DNA of 64,000 nt from Nilaparvata lugens (GCF_014356525.2 NC_052506.1:8921698-8985697), one strand, 5' to 3'; shown: positions 1 through 10,790, counted from the stretch's first letter. Notes: generated by a model not told the origin, from the sequence alone. Numbers and translations are program-made.

Positions 1-405
1 AAGTTTTTATTTTCTCATTTCTATAATTGGAAACGTTTTTTCTTGACGAAATTAAACATTTCTAAATAATTCAAAATAGCTAAAACTTTACACTATTTTC
101 ACATTATTTTATTTTGTGTTTAATTTTCTAGTTTTTTTGAAATTTCATTCAAATGTAACTATGACAATGACTGCGACTACGCCCCGTTTCGGAAATCCAA
201 TTTTCTGACTCCAGCTGTTTTAAGTCTAGAACTTACTTAAATCCCGAGCTCGGAACCGGCTCTTAATGTTTTCTCAATAAGACAAAACTTCCATATTTTA
301 TCATCCGCCTGTTCTATGTTTAAGATGTTTAAAGAGCTTGAACTAAAAAAATTGAAGACTTGTAATAAATATGGAATAAATAATAATAAATGGAATGGTA
401 CTAAC
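1..405. other. AT-rich intronic sequence, nothing recognised
   Basis: This stretch lies immediately downstream, on the minus strand, of the splice donor at the left edge of the exon at 406-527, so it is inferred to be the start of the next intron. I see no further exon with a coding signature, no repeat shared with the rest of the window, and no long inverted repeat. Confidence 0.5.
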
Positions 406-527
406 ATATTCTTCAGCAGGATGTGCTCTGAATTCCCTGGCGAAGACATCAAGGATTTTCTCACCGACCCATCGGCCCTTGGTGAAGGTGGTGAACGTGA
501 AGTAGTAGGGGTACACTTTCCGTAGCC
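406..527 (-). CDS. Internal coding exon of an RPUSD2/Rib2-like RNA pseudouridine synthase
   Basis: Read on the minus strand, this 122-nt exon follows an acceptor (TTTTGACAG) and ends at a donor (GTTAGT). It starts with two bases that finish a glycine codon begun in the exon at 15632-15719, then encodes 40 residues: LRKVYPYYFTFTTFTKGRW and onward to HPAEEY. The pattern PYYF..T..KGRWVG..ILDVF..EFR..P..YY/EY is the conserved block before the catalytic domain in eukaryotic RluA-family pseudouridine synthases of the RPUSD2 (yeast Rib2/Pus8, Pus9) group, which isomerise uridine in RNA. Family assignment is from recognition of this block, not a search. The catalytic HRLDxxTSG-type motif is not in the window and should lie in exons further left. 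An extended open frame starting at 549 reads through the acceptor and is not the true start. Confidence 0.86.
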
Positions 528-663
528 CTGTCAAAACATTATTCCACATAATAAAACTTGGTAATACAATATTTTGGTTCGCATGCCTAAGCTCATTAGA
601 AGATCATATAGAACAATTTTCTCAATACAGTGACAAGATAGTAAACAGTATAACAAGATGAAG

Positions 664-929
664 CCATAGAGAAACAATAGCGTAAGTAGACATCCTATGG
701 TATAGGGCGTTTATGTCGCTACTTTTTCTATTATCTCAAGCGGATTACTGTCGATTTTTAATGTTTCGACCGGGTAAGAGTGTATGAACGGCATAATGTG
801 AGAGACTACCAGCGTCACAAAGCTTCACGGGAAAGAACTACGTGGACTATCGGCTTGAGATAACAGTAAAAGTTGCGACATAAACGCCCCATACCATGCG
901 ATATCTACTTATGCGATTGTTTCTCTATG
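664..929. mobile_element. M1 MITE, copy 1
   Basis: The element begins CATAGAGAAACAATAGCG and ends with the inverted form CGATTGTTTCTCTATG. The inverted arms extend inward through TATAGGGCGTTTATGTCGC and an AACTTTTACTGTTATCTC-like segment, giving arms of about 80 bp. There is no coding capacity. The same element recurs at 1457, 2255, 5282, 34015, 42930 and, truncated, at 62653. The class is a DNA-transposon-derived MITE; the superfamily is not settled. Confidence 0.85.
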
Positions 930-1092
930 ATAAAACTTAATTATTACAATTTAATTTCAAGAATTGCACTAGCCTACTAACTATCCCCAATCAGTTTAAG
1001 CTTCAGAAATGGGCTACAAGTTCCTTTTGGATTGTGAATTTTTTCAACGTTCAAAGGTTCTTTGACTGAAGAGCACATAGTAGGCTAGAATA

Positions 1093-1303
1093 TTATTAAA
1101 AACAATATAAAACATGAAGTACCCTTTTATTTAAAACATTTTAAACTTTATAACATTTCAAACAACTAGTTTCGGCCTACTTTGGCCATTTTCAAGTTTA
1201 AATTTAGAATTTAAAGCTTCACATGTTTAAATAAAAGGGTACTTCACGTTTCTATATTTAAAAAAAAAATTAATAAAGTAGTCCTTATAAGTGGAGTAAT
1301 TTA
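1093..1303 (-). mobile_element. H1 fold-back element, copy 1, with hammerhead-like motif
   Basis: The arms AAGTACCCTTTTATTTAAA and TTTAAATAAAAGGGTACTT face each other around a central hammerhead-like motif on the minus strand, followed by an AT-rich tail containing AGTAGTCC. The target duplication AGGCTAGAATA (1082-1092) has a slightly altered partner on the right (AGGCTAGAGAATA from 1304). It lies in the first unit of the 800-bp duplication. Confidence 0.85.
1157..1202 (-). ncRNA. Hammerhead-ribozyme-like motif, H1 copy 1
   Basis: On the minus strand the order is: stem I 5' strand UUUAAAC, core UUGAAAA plus an extra U, stem II GGCC/GGCC with an AAAGUA loop, GAA, stem III AC-UA-GU, H17 = U, then stem I 3' strand GUUUGAA (seven pairs with stem I 5'). 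Canonical C3 and G8 are both replaced, by U and A, which could still pair. One nucleotide is inserted between A9 and stem II. Predicted cleavage lies between 1164 and 1163. Activity is not proved. Confidence 0.6.
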
Positions 1304-1456
1304 AGGCTAGAGAATAGTATCACCAGAAGAAATATCAGAACTTTGAATAAAACATATGATAAATAATAATTATTGAACTGATCATTCTGCCTTCTCAGAT
1401 ATAAAATGAAATGTTTTATTGACAGAAATATAAAATTACAACATCTTAGAAATACC

Positions 1457-1729
1457 TCAAAGAACAATAGCATGAGTAGATATCCCATGGTATAGGGCGT
1501 TTATGTCGCAACTTTTACTGTTATCTCAAGCCGATAGTCCACGTAGTTCTTTCCCGTGAAGCTGTGTGACGCTGGTAGTCTCTCATACTGTGCCGTTTAT
1601 ACACTCTCATCCCAACAAGACAGTAAAAACCGACAGTAATTGATAATAATCGGTTCGAGATAACAGTAAAAGTTGCGACATGAACGCCCTATACCATGGG
1701 ATATCTACTCATGCTATTGTTTCTCTATG
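1457..1729. mobile_element. M1 MITE, copy 2
   Basis: This matches M1 across TATAGGGCGTTTATGTCGC and its inverted partner near 1680-1700. The left terminus is altered (CTCAAAGAACAATAGC instead of CATAGAGAAACAATAGC). It is part of the 800-bp tandem duplication. Confidence 0.85.
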
Positions 1730-1891
1730 ATAAAACTTAATTATTACAATTTAATTTCAAGAATTGCACTAGCCTACTAACTATCCCCAATCAGTTTAAG
1801 CTTCAGAAATGGGCTTCAAGTTTCTTTTGGATTGTGAATTTTTTCAACGTTCAAAGGTTCTTGACTGAAGAGCACATAGTAGGCTAGAATA

Positions 1892-2102
1892 TTATTAAAA
1901 ACAATATAAAACATGAAGTACCCTTTTATTTAAAACATTTTAAACTTTATAACATTTCAAACAACTAGTTTCGGCCTACTTTGGCCATTTTCAAGTTTAA
2001 ATTTAGAATTTAAAGCTTAACATGTTTAAATAAAAGGGTACTTCACGTTTCTATATTTAAAAAAAAAATTAATAAAGTAGTCCATATAAGTGGAGTAATT
2101 TA
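1892..2102 (-). mobile_element. H1 fold-back element, copy 2, with perfect 11-bp target duplication
   Basis: This is the same element as at 1093, in the second duplication unit. Here both flanks are intact: AGGCTAGAATA at 1881-1891 and at 2103-2113. The 211-bp insert has inverted arms ending in AGTACCC/GGGTACT and a one-sided tail with AGTAGTCC. Confidence 0.88.
1956..2001 (-). ncRNA. Hammerhead-ribozyme-like motif, H1 copy 2
   Basis: The sequence is identical in all key positions to the motif at 1157-1202 (U3/A8, stem II GGCC/GGCC, stem III AC-UA-GU, H17 = U, seven-pair stem I). It is a duplicate and not independent evidence. Confidence 0.6.
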
Positions 2103-2254
2103 AGGCTAGAATAGTATCACCAGAAGAAATATCAGAACTTTGAATAAAACATATGATAAATAATAATTATTGAACTGATCATTCTGCCTTCTCAGATATA
2201 AAATGAAATGTTTTATTGACAGAAATATAAAATTACAACATCTTAGAAATACCT

Positions 2255-2526
2255 CAAAGAACAATAGCATGAGTAGATATCCCATGGTATAGGGCGTTTA
2301 TGTCGCAACTTTTACTGTTATCTCAAGCCGATAGTCCACGTAGTTCTTTCCCGTGAAGCTGTGTGACGCTGGTAGTCTCTCATACTGTGCCGTTTATACA
2401 CTCTCATCCCAACAAGACAGTAAAAACCGACAGTAATTGATAATAATCGGTTCGAGATAACAGTAAAAGTTGCGACATGAACGCCCTATACCATGGGATA
2501 TCTACTCATGCTATTGTTTCTCTATG
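2255..2526. mobile_element. M1 MITE, copy 3
   Basis: This is the duplicate of M1 copy 2, ending GCTATTGTTTCTCTATG. It is followed at 2527-2632 by an inverted copy of the sequence that precedes it (about 2145-2254), so the whole 2145-2632 region forms one large imperfect palindrome. Confidence 0.85.
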
Positions 2527-2676
2527 GTATTTCTAAGATGTTGTAATTTTATATTTTTGCCAATAAAACATTTCATTTCATATATGAGAAGGCAGAATGA
2601 TCAGTTCAATTATTTATTATATGTTCTATTCTAAGTTATGATATGGGATATCTACTTACGCTATTGTTTATCTATG
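2527..2676. repeat. Inverted copy of the M1 left flank plus an M1 end fragment
   Basis: From 2527 to 2632 the sequence (GTATTTCTAAGATGTTGTAA and onward) is the reverse complement of the stretch left of M1 copy 3. At 2639-2676 there is a solitary M1 terminus (GGGATATCTACTTACGC, then TTTATCTATGG). Confidence 0.8.
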
Positions 2677-3052
2677 GAAATACATAATAAAAGCAATACA
2701 AATTTTACAACATGGGAAAATACTATTACAAAATAAAATGCAATGCCAATTGAGTATTTGCATCTCGAGGCACTAGACCTGTTTGAGATGGTGATATAAA
2801 ATTGATTACAAAACTAGCGCTAAAATGTAGTTACTGAGGCCGACAGTCGCATATGAAGTGACACATATTACATAACAGTATCGATGATTTATCAATTTTA
2901 GCTTCGAAGTATATTGTACAATATTATGATAAACAAGTTTATAAGGCTACATGAGAATTCTAGAAAAGGCATCTATATTCTCACATTCCATTACAAATCT
3001 CTTAGCATCTCTCAAAAACCTTGATCGTATCTTGCCCTGATATTCATACATT
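2677..3052. other. No recognised feature
   Basis: This is AT-rich unique sequence in this window. I see no gene, tandem repeat or long inverted repeat. Confidence 0.4.
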
Positions 3053-3439
3053 ACTTTTTGCTTTTGGAAAAAACGACTAGCAGTCAGATATTTTCCAATA
3101 AATGAATTAATCACTCACTGTGACGAGATCTTTCGGCAGTTCCGCCATCTTCTTGGTTGTAGACACCTCTAGACAACCAAGAAGATGGCGGACCTGCCGA
3201 AAGATCTCATTGTCACAGTGAGTGATTAATTCTTTTGTAGACAGCTCTAGACAATCAAGAAGATGGCGGACCTGCCGAAAGATCTCGTTATCACAGTGAG
3301 TGATTAATTCATTTGTAGACAACTCTAGACAATCAAGAAGATGGCGGACCTGCTGAAAGATCTTGTTGTCACAGTGAGTGATTAATTCATTTATTGTAAA
3401 ATATCTGACTGCTTGTCGTTTTATCTAAAAGCAAAAAGT
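3053..3439. mobile_element. Fold-back element with expanded internal repeat
   Basis: The outer inverted termini are ACTTTTTGC and GCAAAAAGT, and the palindrome continues inward through CAGTCAGATATTTTCC and its partner at about 3400. Inside, a unit of about 90 bp holding AAGAAGATGGCGGACCTG occurs three times in direct orientation and once inverted. The short minus-strand frame here is a by-product of the repeat, not a gene. Confidence 0.78.
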
Positions 3440-3543
3440 GATTTAATAATAAGCAGTTCGTGATGGAAAACAACATTGAAGAATAATTCATACATTACAT
3501 TATCAATTACTCGGGAAACACAATCAAGTTTTTTCAATGCCTT

Positions 3544-3870
3544 GAACTAAAGTGCGAGATAAATTAATTTTAACACAGCTCTTTCTCGAAGACGGATGCT
3601 CTATCCTCCACTAATCACTCCCACTACCTAGCAGCATTCTAACGCGTCGCGCCAACACTCCCCTCCAGCTAGTGCCTGGCATTGTTCCAAAATCGTTTAC
3701 TGGTCAGGTATATTGGTTTGAGATGTTTCCATCACAAGAACATGAAGCAAAATGACACGGCGCATCCAATTGTGCGCAGGATGTCCGTCTGTGTCTATGC
3801 TACAAACTGTGGAGGGAGAAATGGGTTTCTCCTCTTCATGTTAAAAGTAATTTATCTCGCACTTTAGTTC
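3544..3870. mobile_element. MITE with GAACTAAAGTGCGAGATAAATTA termini
   Basis: The left terminus GAACTAAAGTGCGAGATAA and the right terminus TTATCTCGCACTTTAGTTC are perfect inverted repeats of about 23 bp. The 280-bp interior includes a GC-richer segment and no convincing coding frame. Confidence 0.75.
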
Positions 3871-5281
3871 CTAATTACTGAGAATCTCTTAATTTGCACA
3901 GTTTTATACGACTTGCAAGATTGTATCAAATGAAGTAGCGACTAGACCAGCTACGTTTTTTGTATCGCCCATTCAAATTGCTTGTAAATGAGAGGACTAT
4001 TGCGATGATAGTTATCAACTAGTCGAATCCCCGAATCGCTTCGACTAACGATGCTTATTTAGCATTTGCAAATGTCGGCAGGAATGTAGATGAGACTGTA
4101 GAAATGTAAAGTGAGTTCGAACACGTTTTTTCGGGTGGGCGTGAGCAAATAGAAGTGACAATGGTGTAATTACAGCGGTCCAAAGAAGCTCGTCGCTATT
4201 GAGTTTGCAAGATTAGAGATAAGCAAGTGTTGAAAAGAGCTGTGCTCTGTGTCTGGTCTGCCCCCAGGTGCTCGCTAATGAAAGTGAAGAGGAGAGTGAG
4301 AGGAGGGTATGCACTTTCCTTGAAAGAAGGAGAAGAAGTGAGGGATGCAGGCAGGTTCCCAACCCCACAGCTGAGTCAGCTATTGCATTGTTAGACGGCG
4401 GCGCCCTGTTCACACTCTTCTGTACTGAGGACACGGTAGGCACTTTGCTATCTTTTCTTAATCCTGTTTTCTGCTAACCACACACTAATTACCATCATCT
4501 ACTCGCGTTGAGAGCGTCGCAGATCAAGCCCACTTCACATATTTTAGCTGAACAACGTCTGCTTACTAAGTCTGAACAGAGTTCGGAACGTGTTCTAGAC
4601 AATACGAGCTATGGCTAGTGACAATCGACACTTCATCACTGTTTTTAACTGAATTTTGATGAAATTTCAAAATTGATAAGGAACCAACATGAGAGCAACC
4701 GATAAGAGTAAACGCGATCCACTGAATCACAAGACAAGTGATTCTTTGAAACTTACAAACATGGAAATCATCGGATCATTACTTAAAAAACTATTATATA
4801 CGATTTGTCACTTTGGAATATTTTTTCAATTTCAATTTTTTTTCAATTTTCAATTTATTTATTTATTTTAATTTTCACAATATTACAATTCACCAAGTAC
4901 ATATATAATAACCTCTCTAGCTATTTAGCTATTTGAGAGGTATACAGTTAGAAAATTCACAGACAATAATTATTTTAAAACAATTTGACATTTCCAATGA
5001 ACACAAAGCCAACAAAAGAAGTTCGAAAACAGTTCAGTACAGATTGTCGGTACACTTTTTTAGCATCCCACTTTGTCACAGTATTCTGATCACAGATATC
5101 CATACAGAAGGCATTTGCTGCCAACTTGATTTTCATCGTCTCAGCCACATTAATTAAGGATATATTCATACAGTGTGTTCTGAAAAAGATGTCCATAAGC
5201 CAGGGGGTGATTCCTCACATCAAAAGAAGAAAAAAGTTCTAATTAACGTCGGTACGAAAATGCTTAGTTACCAAGTTATAC
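3871..5281. other. Unique sequence, no gene recognised
   Basis: The part from about 4120 to 4480 is GC-richer and purine-rich, giving overlapping open frames on both strands with no family signature. The part at 4820-4880 is low-complexity T/A sequence (repeated TTTTTCAATTT). No inverted repeat or window-internal repeat was seen. Confidence 0.4.
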
Positions 5282-5556
5282 CATAGAGAAACAATAGCGT
5301 AAGTAGATATCCCATGATATAGGGCGTTTATGTCGCAACTTTTACTGTTTTCTCAAGCCGATTACTGCCGATTATTGTAGATTTTTACTGTTTTGACCGG
5401 GTAAGAATGTATGAACGGCACAATATGAGAGACTACGAGCGTCTTAGAGCTTCACGGGAAAGAACTACGTGGACTTTCGGCTTGAGATAACAGTAAAAGT
5501 TGCGACATAAACGCCCTATACCATGGGATATCTACTTATGCTATCGTTTCTCTATG
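5282..5556. mobile_element. M1 MITE, copy 4
   Basis: Complete M1 element from CATAGAGAAACAATAGCG to CTATCGTTTCTCTATG, with the TATAGGGCGTTTATGTCGC block and its inverted partner. No target duplication is obvious at this copy. Confidence 0.85.
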
Positions 5557-6621
5557 CTGTTACTTAACTTCATGAAACACCATCACATTCATAGGCCTAC
5601 CAGCCTACCCATCGTAATTACTGTAGTTATACAGAGTGAAAGATTTCGTCAGAATTTCAGTTCCCCTGCCCTGCGGGTATTTGTTGGCTGTTAATCAAGA
5701 TGTTGAATTCAGCGTGCTTTATGTAAAATGAACTGATAAATTGAATAAAACCGTTTCCAGACCGTTAGCTACAGTAGTTTTTAATATATGTGACGAAATA
5801 CGCGAAACTTGGTTCCGAAAAACAAGTTCCTTTAAGGTTTGAAGCAGATTTACTATGTTTAATGTACAATAAACACAAAATATTTTCCTACAGAACTTGT
5901 AGAAAATTTAATTTCGGAAAGAAAGATATAGAATAAGTCTATAATAGACAATCGCAACCTTGAAAAATAATCCTTAATTATATACAAAATGCATGAAAAA
6001 TAGACATAATCTGTTAAGCTCAAAAATGCTCAACAATTAATAGTTCAAAAATGAACCTATTTAATGAAGGAATCCTTATTTCAATTATAAACATCATTCT
6101 AACAATAAATATTTCTTCAGTTCATATGATATGGTATCTTTAATGGATATTGGTTTTTAACAAAGAAAATAGCATGCTTTGAGTATGGCCATCATGTATA
6201 GAATGATTAATTCAATACAATGAATTCATTCATTCAATTCAAATTATATGGCATCTTTAATGGTTATTGATTTGTACCAAAGAAAATAGAATGCTCTGAG
6301 TATGACCATAATGTATAGAATGATAAATAATTCATCTATTGATGCTGCTTTCTCATCTATTGATATTACTTTTTCAACTCGATTTTGGAGTAATAATACG
6401 CATTTATTTAATGATTAATTTATGTTATTCAATCTTTCAGAATTATACAACTTATAGAAAAGTACCACAGGCTAATTACGCCCAAAACGGTTCCAATTCT
6501 AATTGAAGCAGAATAAGTTAACCGCATCTCACTGACAACACACAAGGTTTCTTATGTTGGCAGTGCCAAATATTGCATTGATAATATTGTTATACTCAAG
6601 TTAAAATCAATGTCTATTTGT
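5557..6621. other. Mostly unique AT-rich sequence with a short tandem duplication
   Basis: A segment of about 85 bp beginning TATCTTTAATGG near 6134 recurs, diverged, near 6249 (both contain ATGTATAGAATGAT). Otherwise I see no gene or mobile element. Confidence 0.5.
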
Positions 6622-6757
6622 ATTGTATTTGTTGCAAATCTGGAGTGCAGAAAAATTTTTCCCGCACTAGAGCGGAAAAGTGATTCTTTGCGTTCTGTAA
6701 TCAGTGCAGCAATGGCCACTTTTCAACGTAACTGTAGGAAAAAATACTTCTAAATTG
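6622..6757. repeat. Interspersed repeat S2, copy 1
   Basis: This contains TTTTTCCCGCACTAGAGCGG and CAATGGCCACTTTTCAACGT. The reverse complement occurs at 21050-21190, near identical over about 130 bp. The origin is unknown; the copy at 21021 continues into a LINE-like tail (ATTCATT repeats). Confidence 0.7.
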
Positions 6758-7310
6758 AGTTAAAAAATAATTCAAAAATTACAAACTTTGAAAAACACTA
6801 TTTAGAACTAGCATTGAGTATCTTATAACGACTGCTGGCAATCAACCCCTTCACATTAGATATTAAGATAGAGACCGTCACAGGCTAGATCACTTTCCTT
6901 AATCAGCAAGAAACTAATCTAAATGGAGTGGGGGAAACAGAGGGGAATCGATGTTTCAGAACTCTTCGAATTTTGATGGTTACAGAGCAAGTTTCGGATC
7001 GAATGGCTAACGGATATCTTAAGTGGAATCATCTATTAAGAACAATGGCGGAGCTAAATATTGATTGCCACTTCCCGAGCCAAAGCAAGAGCATGGTCAA
7101 GTTTCAGACATGCTATCCGTTCCGAGAACTTTTACTAATGGCAAAGTACGCCATTGAATGCGGAATATTAATTTGTAATGGTAGTCGAGATCCAAGAATC
7201 TATGATTACTCGGGGTAGCCAAGTTCAAAGTTTAAGCAAATTGATGAAGAAATTAGCAACTCTATGCAGAAAATATACGAATCTTCCATTAATATTATTT
7301 ATTAATGTAA
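6758..7310. other. No recognised feature
   Basis: A plus-strand frame at 6928-7218 (96 codons) has no recognisable motif and no splice context that would favour coding. No repeat was detected. Confidence 0.4.
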
Positions 7311-7917
7311 AGGTGCGTACAGATTTACGCGCCGCGAACATAAGCAATTCACTTATAATCAGCTGATGCCAAGCTTTTTATATCTGTATCTTACCGTTTC
7401 TGTAAAAATACAGATATAGTCAGCTGATTAAAAGTGAATTACAAAATTAAATGAGCAATTCACTTTTAATCAGCTGATGCTAAGCTTTTTATATCTGTAT
7501 CTTACCGTTTCTGTAAAAATACAGATATAGTCAGCTGATTAAAAGTGAATTACAAAATTAAATGAGCAATTCACTTTTAATCAGCTGATGCTAAGCTTTT
7601 TATATCTGTATCTTACCGTTTCTGTAAAAATACAGATATAGTCAGCTGATTAAAAGTGAACTGCAAAATTAAATGAGCAATTCACTTTTAATCAACTGAT
7701 GCCAAGCTTTTTATATCTGTATCTTACCGTTTCTGTCAAAATACAGATATAGTCAGCTGATTAAAAGTGAATTGCGAAATTAAATGAGCAATTCACTTTT
7801 AATCAGCTGATGCCAAGCTTTTTATATCTGTATCTTACCGTTTCTGTAAAAATACAGATATAGTCAGCTGATTAAAAGTGAATTGCTCATGTTCGCGGCG
7901 CTTATATCTGTATGCAA
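7311..7917. mobile_element. MITE with GGTGCGTACAGAT-type termini and an internal palindromic satellite
   Basis: The outer ends are inverted: AGGTGCGTACAGAT with GCGCCGCGAACAT on the left, and ATGTTCGCGGCGC with ATATCTGTATGC on the right. Between them a palindromic unit of 111 bp (GCAATTCACTTTTAATCAGC and its inverted form) is repeated five times from 7344, 7455, 7566, 7677 and 7788. A relative with the same terminus is at 27302-27634. Confidence 0.85.
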
Positions 7918-8186
7918 CTCAAGAGATTGAATAGAATGGAGGAAAAAACTATTAGAACGTAGATATGGAAGCAATTCATAGTCAAAACCAGGTTTCTTAT
8001 CACAAGCTGATTTACAAAATACCTTGTTGAAATATGGGGAAAATTACTACAAAATTATCGGTAAAAATTCAGGCGAGATAATTTCCAGGTTTTCGAGGCA
8101 CTTTGAGAAGGGAAGACACGTTAAATGTCATTAGGATACGGGTCCTATAATTTGTACAATGATTTGATGTTCTAGTTTCCAGTGGG

Positions 8187-8375
8187 CTATAATGAAGTGA
8201 AATATATTGGATGAAATTGTAAAGTTTCTCTATCTCTATCAGTCTGTCAAGAAGGGACAGTTCAATAGAATTGCAGTCATTCTCAAAACTTTGATTCACG
8301 CTATAATGAAGTGAAATATATTGGATGAAATTTTAAAGTTTCTTTATTTCTCTCAGTCTGTCTAATTCTGTCTAT
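8187..8375. repeat. Tandem duplication, period 114 bp
   Basis: CTATAATGAAGTGAAATATA starts at 8187 and again at 8301, followed in both by TTGGATGAAATT and the TCTCAGTCTGTC-type sequence. The flanking TCAATAGAATTGCAGT motif also recurs to the right of the LINE fragments at 9400 and 9510, suggesting this was the pre-insertion flank. Confidence 0.75.
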
Positions 8376-8700
8376 TCTAATCTTCCTTCCTTTCCATTCT
8401 TCATTCCATTCATCCATCGATCTTACATAATATATTATATTCATGATCTCATCTCAACATTTTCTGTTCTTTAGTACCTATTGTATATCGACATTATTAC
8501 TCAATTAATTTCTAAACACTTAATTAAATCCCACCTCATAACATTTGTTTCATTCATCTATTTGGAATCATTAATGCAATATTGTACTCCCTATTACTCA
8601 TTCTAATATCATTCATCCCATAATTCTAGATTCAAATAACAAATTCACATGTTATAATATTCCCAACAGCTCTATTCTATTACAACCCGGTCGTGTGTTG
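8376..8700. other. Pyrimidine-rich sequence, no recognised feature
   Basis: The stretch is T/C-rich with many CATTC and ATTCATC words. I see no gene or defined element. Confidence 0.4.
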
Positions 8701-8790
8701 ATGGGGAGGATATTATATTTTATATCCTTCTTAGGGAATCGACAATTATTTGTTAAAACACCGCCGATTTATGAAGTTACATTACAATTT
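8701..8790 (+). mobile_element. LINE 3'-UTR-like fragment
   Basis: TGGGGAGGATATTATATTTT and CGCCGATTTATG resemble the LINE 3' sequence at 37931-38217 (GGGGAGGATATTTTT, CGCCAATTTATG), diverged and truncated. Confidence 0.5.
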
Positions 8791-9209
8791 TATTGACCGA
8801 GCGAAGTGAGGTCTAAGATTCAAGTCGACGGTTTGGCATTTCTCCTAATGTTTAAATGTTTGAATGTTTATGTGTTTATATGTTGCGCATTTACGGCGAA
8901 ACGCGGTAAAAGATTTTCATGAAATTTGACAGGTATGTTCCTTTTTTAATTGCGCGTCGACGTATATACACGGTTTTTGGAAATTTTGCATTTCAAGGAT
9001 AAAAGGAGAAAGGAGCCTCCTTCATACACTAATATTAGAGTAAAAATCAGACTATATAATTATTCATCATAAATCATCTGACAAGTTATTACACAGATGT
9101 GTGGAGAAGCAAGTCTATTACTGTATTTCCATAAGGTCTATAGTTTCAATCAGGAACTTGTGGATGAGAATACTGCGTGAGGTCTACTGTTCACAGAACT
9201 GCTAGTATT
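8791..9209 (+). mobile_element. Family C element, copy 1 (Helitron-like)
   Basis: The element starts TATTGACCGAGCGAAGTGAG and runs through GTCGACGGTTTGGCATTTCT, CGCGTCGACGTATATAC and AGGAGCCTCCTTCATAC to a 3' end CTGTTCACAGAACTGCTAG followed by T. The 3' end has a small GTTC/GAAC hairpin a few bases before CTAG-T, which resembles a Helitron terminus. There is no coding capacity. The superfamily is an inference. Confidence 0.65.
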
Positions 9210-9239
9210 ATTGTTATTCTAATTGCATTTAATCTTTAT

Positions 9240-9530
9240 TCTCATTGATTAATTTTTATACTTTGTATAACTCGTTAAAACTAATTAGCATTACTTTCAT
9301 TTAATGTAAATTAGTGTATAAGCCAGTGAATATTGTAACATACATAAATAAAGAAATCTAATCTAAATGTAATCTAATCTGTCTAGAAGGGACATTTCAA
9401 TAGAATTGCAGTTATAGTGTATAAGCCAGTAAATATTGTAACATACATAAATAAAGAAATCTAATCTAAATCTAATCTAATCTGTCTAGAAGGGACATTT
9501 CAATAGAATTGCAGTCATTCTCAAAACTTT
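9240..9530 (+). mobile_element. LINE 3' end, duplicated, with (AATCT)n tail
   Basis: GTGTATAAGCCAGTGAATAT and ACATAAATAAAG, followed by repeats of AATCT, occur twice (about 9312 and 9416). The same GTGTATAAGCCAGTATATAT block ends the LINE fragments at 37931 and 63728. The second copy is followed by sequence matching the 8240-8300 flank, so the region records an insertion plus a duplication. Confidence 0.6.
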
Positions 9531-10449
9531 GATTTACGGTGATGACATTGAAGCTTAAAGCACGGAATAAATAAACCAAATAGTGTTCTCAACTCTGTGC
9601 TTAAAGGTAACACATTTTCCAGCTGAATCTATCGAACGTATTAGACTCAACACTCTCAGCAAATCTCACTTCTCAAAAGCTTAAAGAACCTGATAAGAGC
9701 TCAATCAAATCCGTGCCTCGGTTTATGTAGATGATGCTGAAATTTATGCGGCTAGAGTCTAGAAAAATCAATCTATATGAAATGTGTTGCAGCCTGAATA
9801 TTGAAAAAGAAAACGTCGTAGGTAAGCGAAAAGATCAGCAAACTGGTGGGGAGAGGAAGAGAGAGAGTGCAAGAGGCATCAGACTCGATTAGAGCAGAGG
9901 GAACTTAGCACAAGAGGACGCGACACATCAGAGGGAGAAGAAGAGACAAGTATTAATAATGGAGAAAGAGAGAGAGAGGATTGGTGTGACAGCCGCAGAC
10001 AGCCTTGCTGAATAAGTAATGGCGCTCACTGTACTTCACCAATTACCCACTGACTTTTCAGATTAATCTCTCTCACTTCTTGCAGCCTCCAGCAGACGAT
10101 CAGAGACGTCGACCAATATTTTCAGAAACTCTTTGCCTCTGACAAACGTAAATAAACCCAACAGCAGTAAGCCAAGAGTAAAATGCAGTTGACATTTTGT
10201 GAGTGCTACCACGGAATAAGCATACCACCGTAGTGCTTCTTTCCTCTGTGGTGCTACCAACCCAACTCAATATTAATCAAACAATTTGCCACGCAACAAG
10301 GAGCAAACGATCGTGAGCGTCCTGTCAGTAGTGCATCAGTGACAATCAGAACATTTTTGATGGAGTTGAGTTGGAGCACAGATATGCTTATGCTATATAC
10401 GGTATGCTTATTCCGTGGTTGGAGTAATACGGAAGGGTCGATGTCAAAC
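9531..10449. other. Unique sequence, no gene recognised
   Basis: A purine-rich patch (GAGAGGAAGAGAGAGAG, around 9850-9990) is present. Open frames of 65-89 codons occur on the minus strand but show no family signature. Confidence 0.4.
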
Positions 10450-10790
10450 AAGGCAAACGACAGAAGAGTCCTGCGACAGTCGAGACCAGCGACATTCGAG
10501 GCCAGCAACGGTAGAGGACTCATGAAAAAGAGGCCTCAAATGTCGCCTGCGTTAGGCGACAGTTGAGGCCTCTCTAATGTTTGTACAGCCTCGACATTCC
10601 GACAATCGAGACCTGCGACGGTAGAAGACTCCTGAAAAAGAGGCCTCAAATGTCGCCTGCGTTAGGCGACAGTTGAGGCCTCTCAAATTTTTGTATAGCC
10701 CCGACAGTCGAGGCCTACGACCGTAGAGGACTGGAAAACAGTCCTCTACTGTCGTCGGTCTCGACTGTCGCGCCCCCAATGCGGAACAGA
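10450..10790. repeat. GC-rich inverted and tandem repeat
   Basis: A unit containing AAAAAGAGGCCTCAAATGTC, GCGTTAGGCGAC and TTGAGGCCTCTC occurs at about 10525 and again at about 10640. The ends are inverted relatives (GTCCTGCGACAGTCGAGACC near 10468; GGTCTCGACTGTCG near 10757). It stands out by base composition from the AT-rich surroundings and is probably a fold-back mobile element. Confidence 0.65.

Larger units (their letters stand above)
931..2526. repeat. Tandem duplication of an 800-bp unit (931-1730 and 1731-2526)
   Basis: The segment starting TAAAACTTAATTATTACAAT at 931 recurs at 1731 with only scattered changes and one 1-bp indel. Each unit contains one H1 fold-back element and one M1 MITE. 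The unit junctions fall exactly at the right end of an M1 copy (929, 1729, 2526), so recombination between M1 copies is the simplest explanation. Confidence 0.9.

Noticed and set aside
3107..3322. Repetitive 71-codon frame (ELITHCDNEIFRQVRHLL)
   Set aside because: It follows the fold-back internal repeat unit and has an unrelated reading in the inverted copy.
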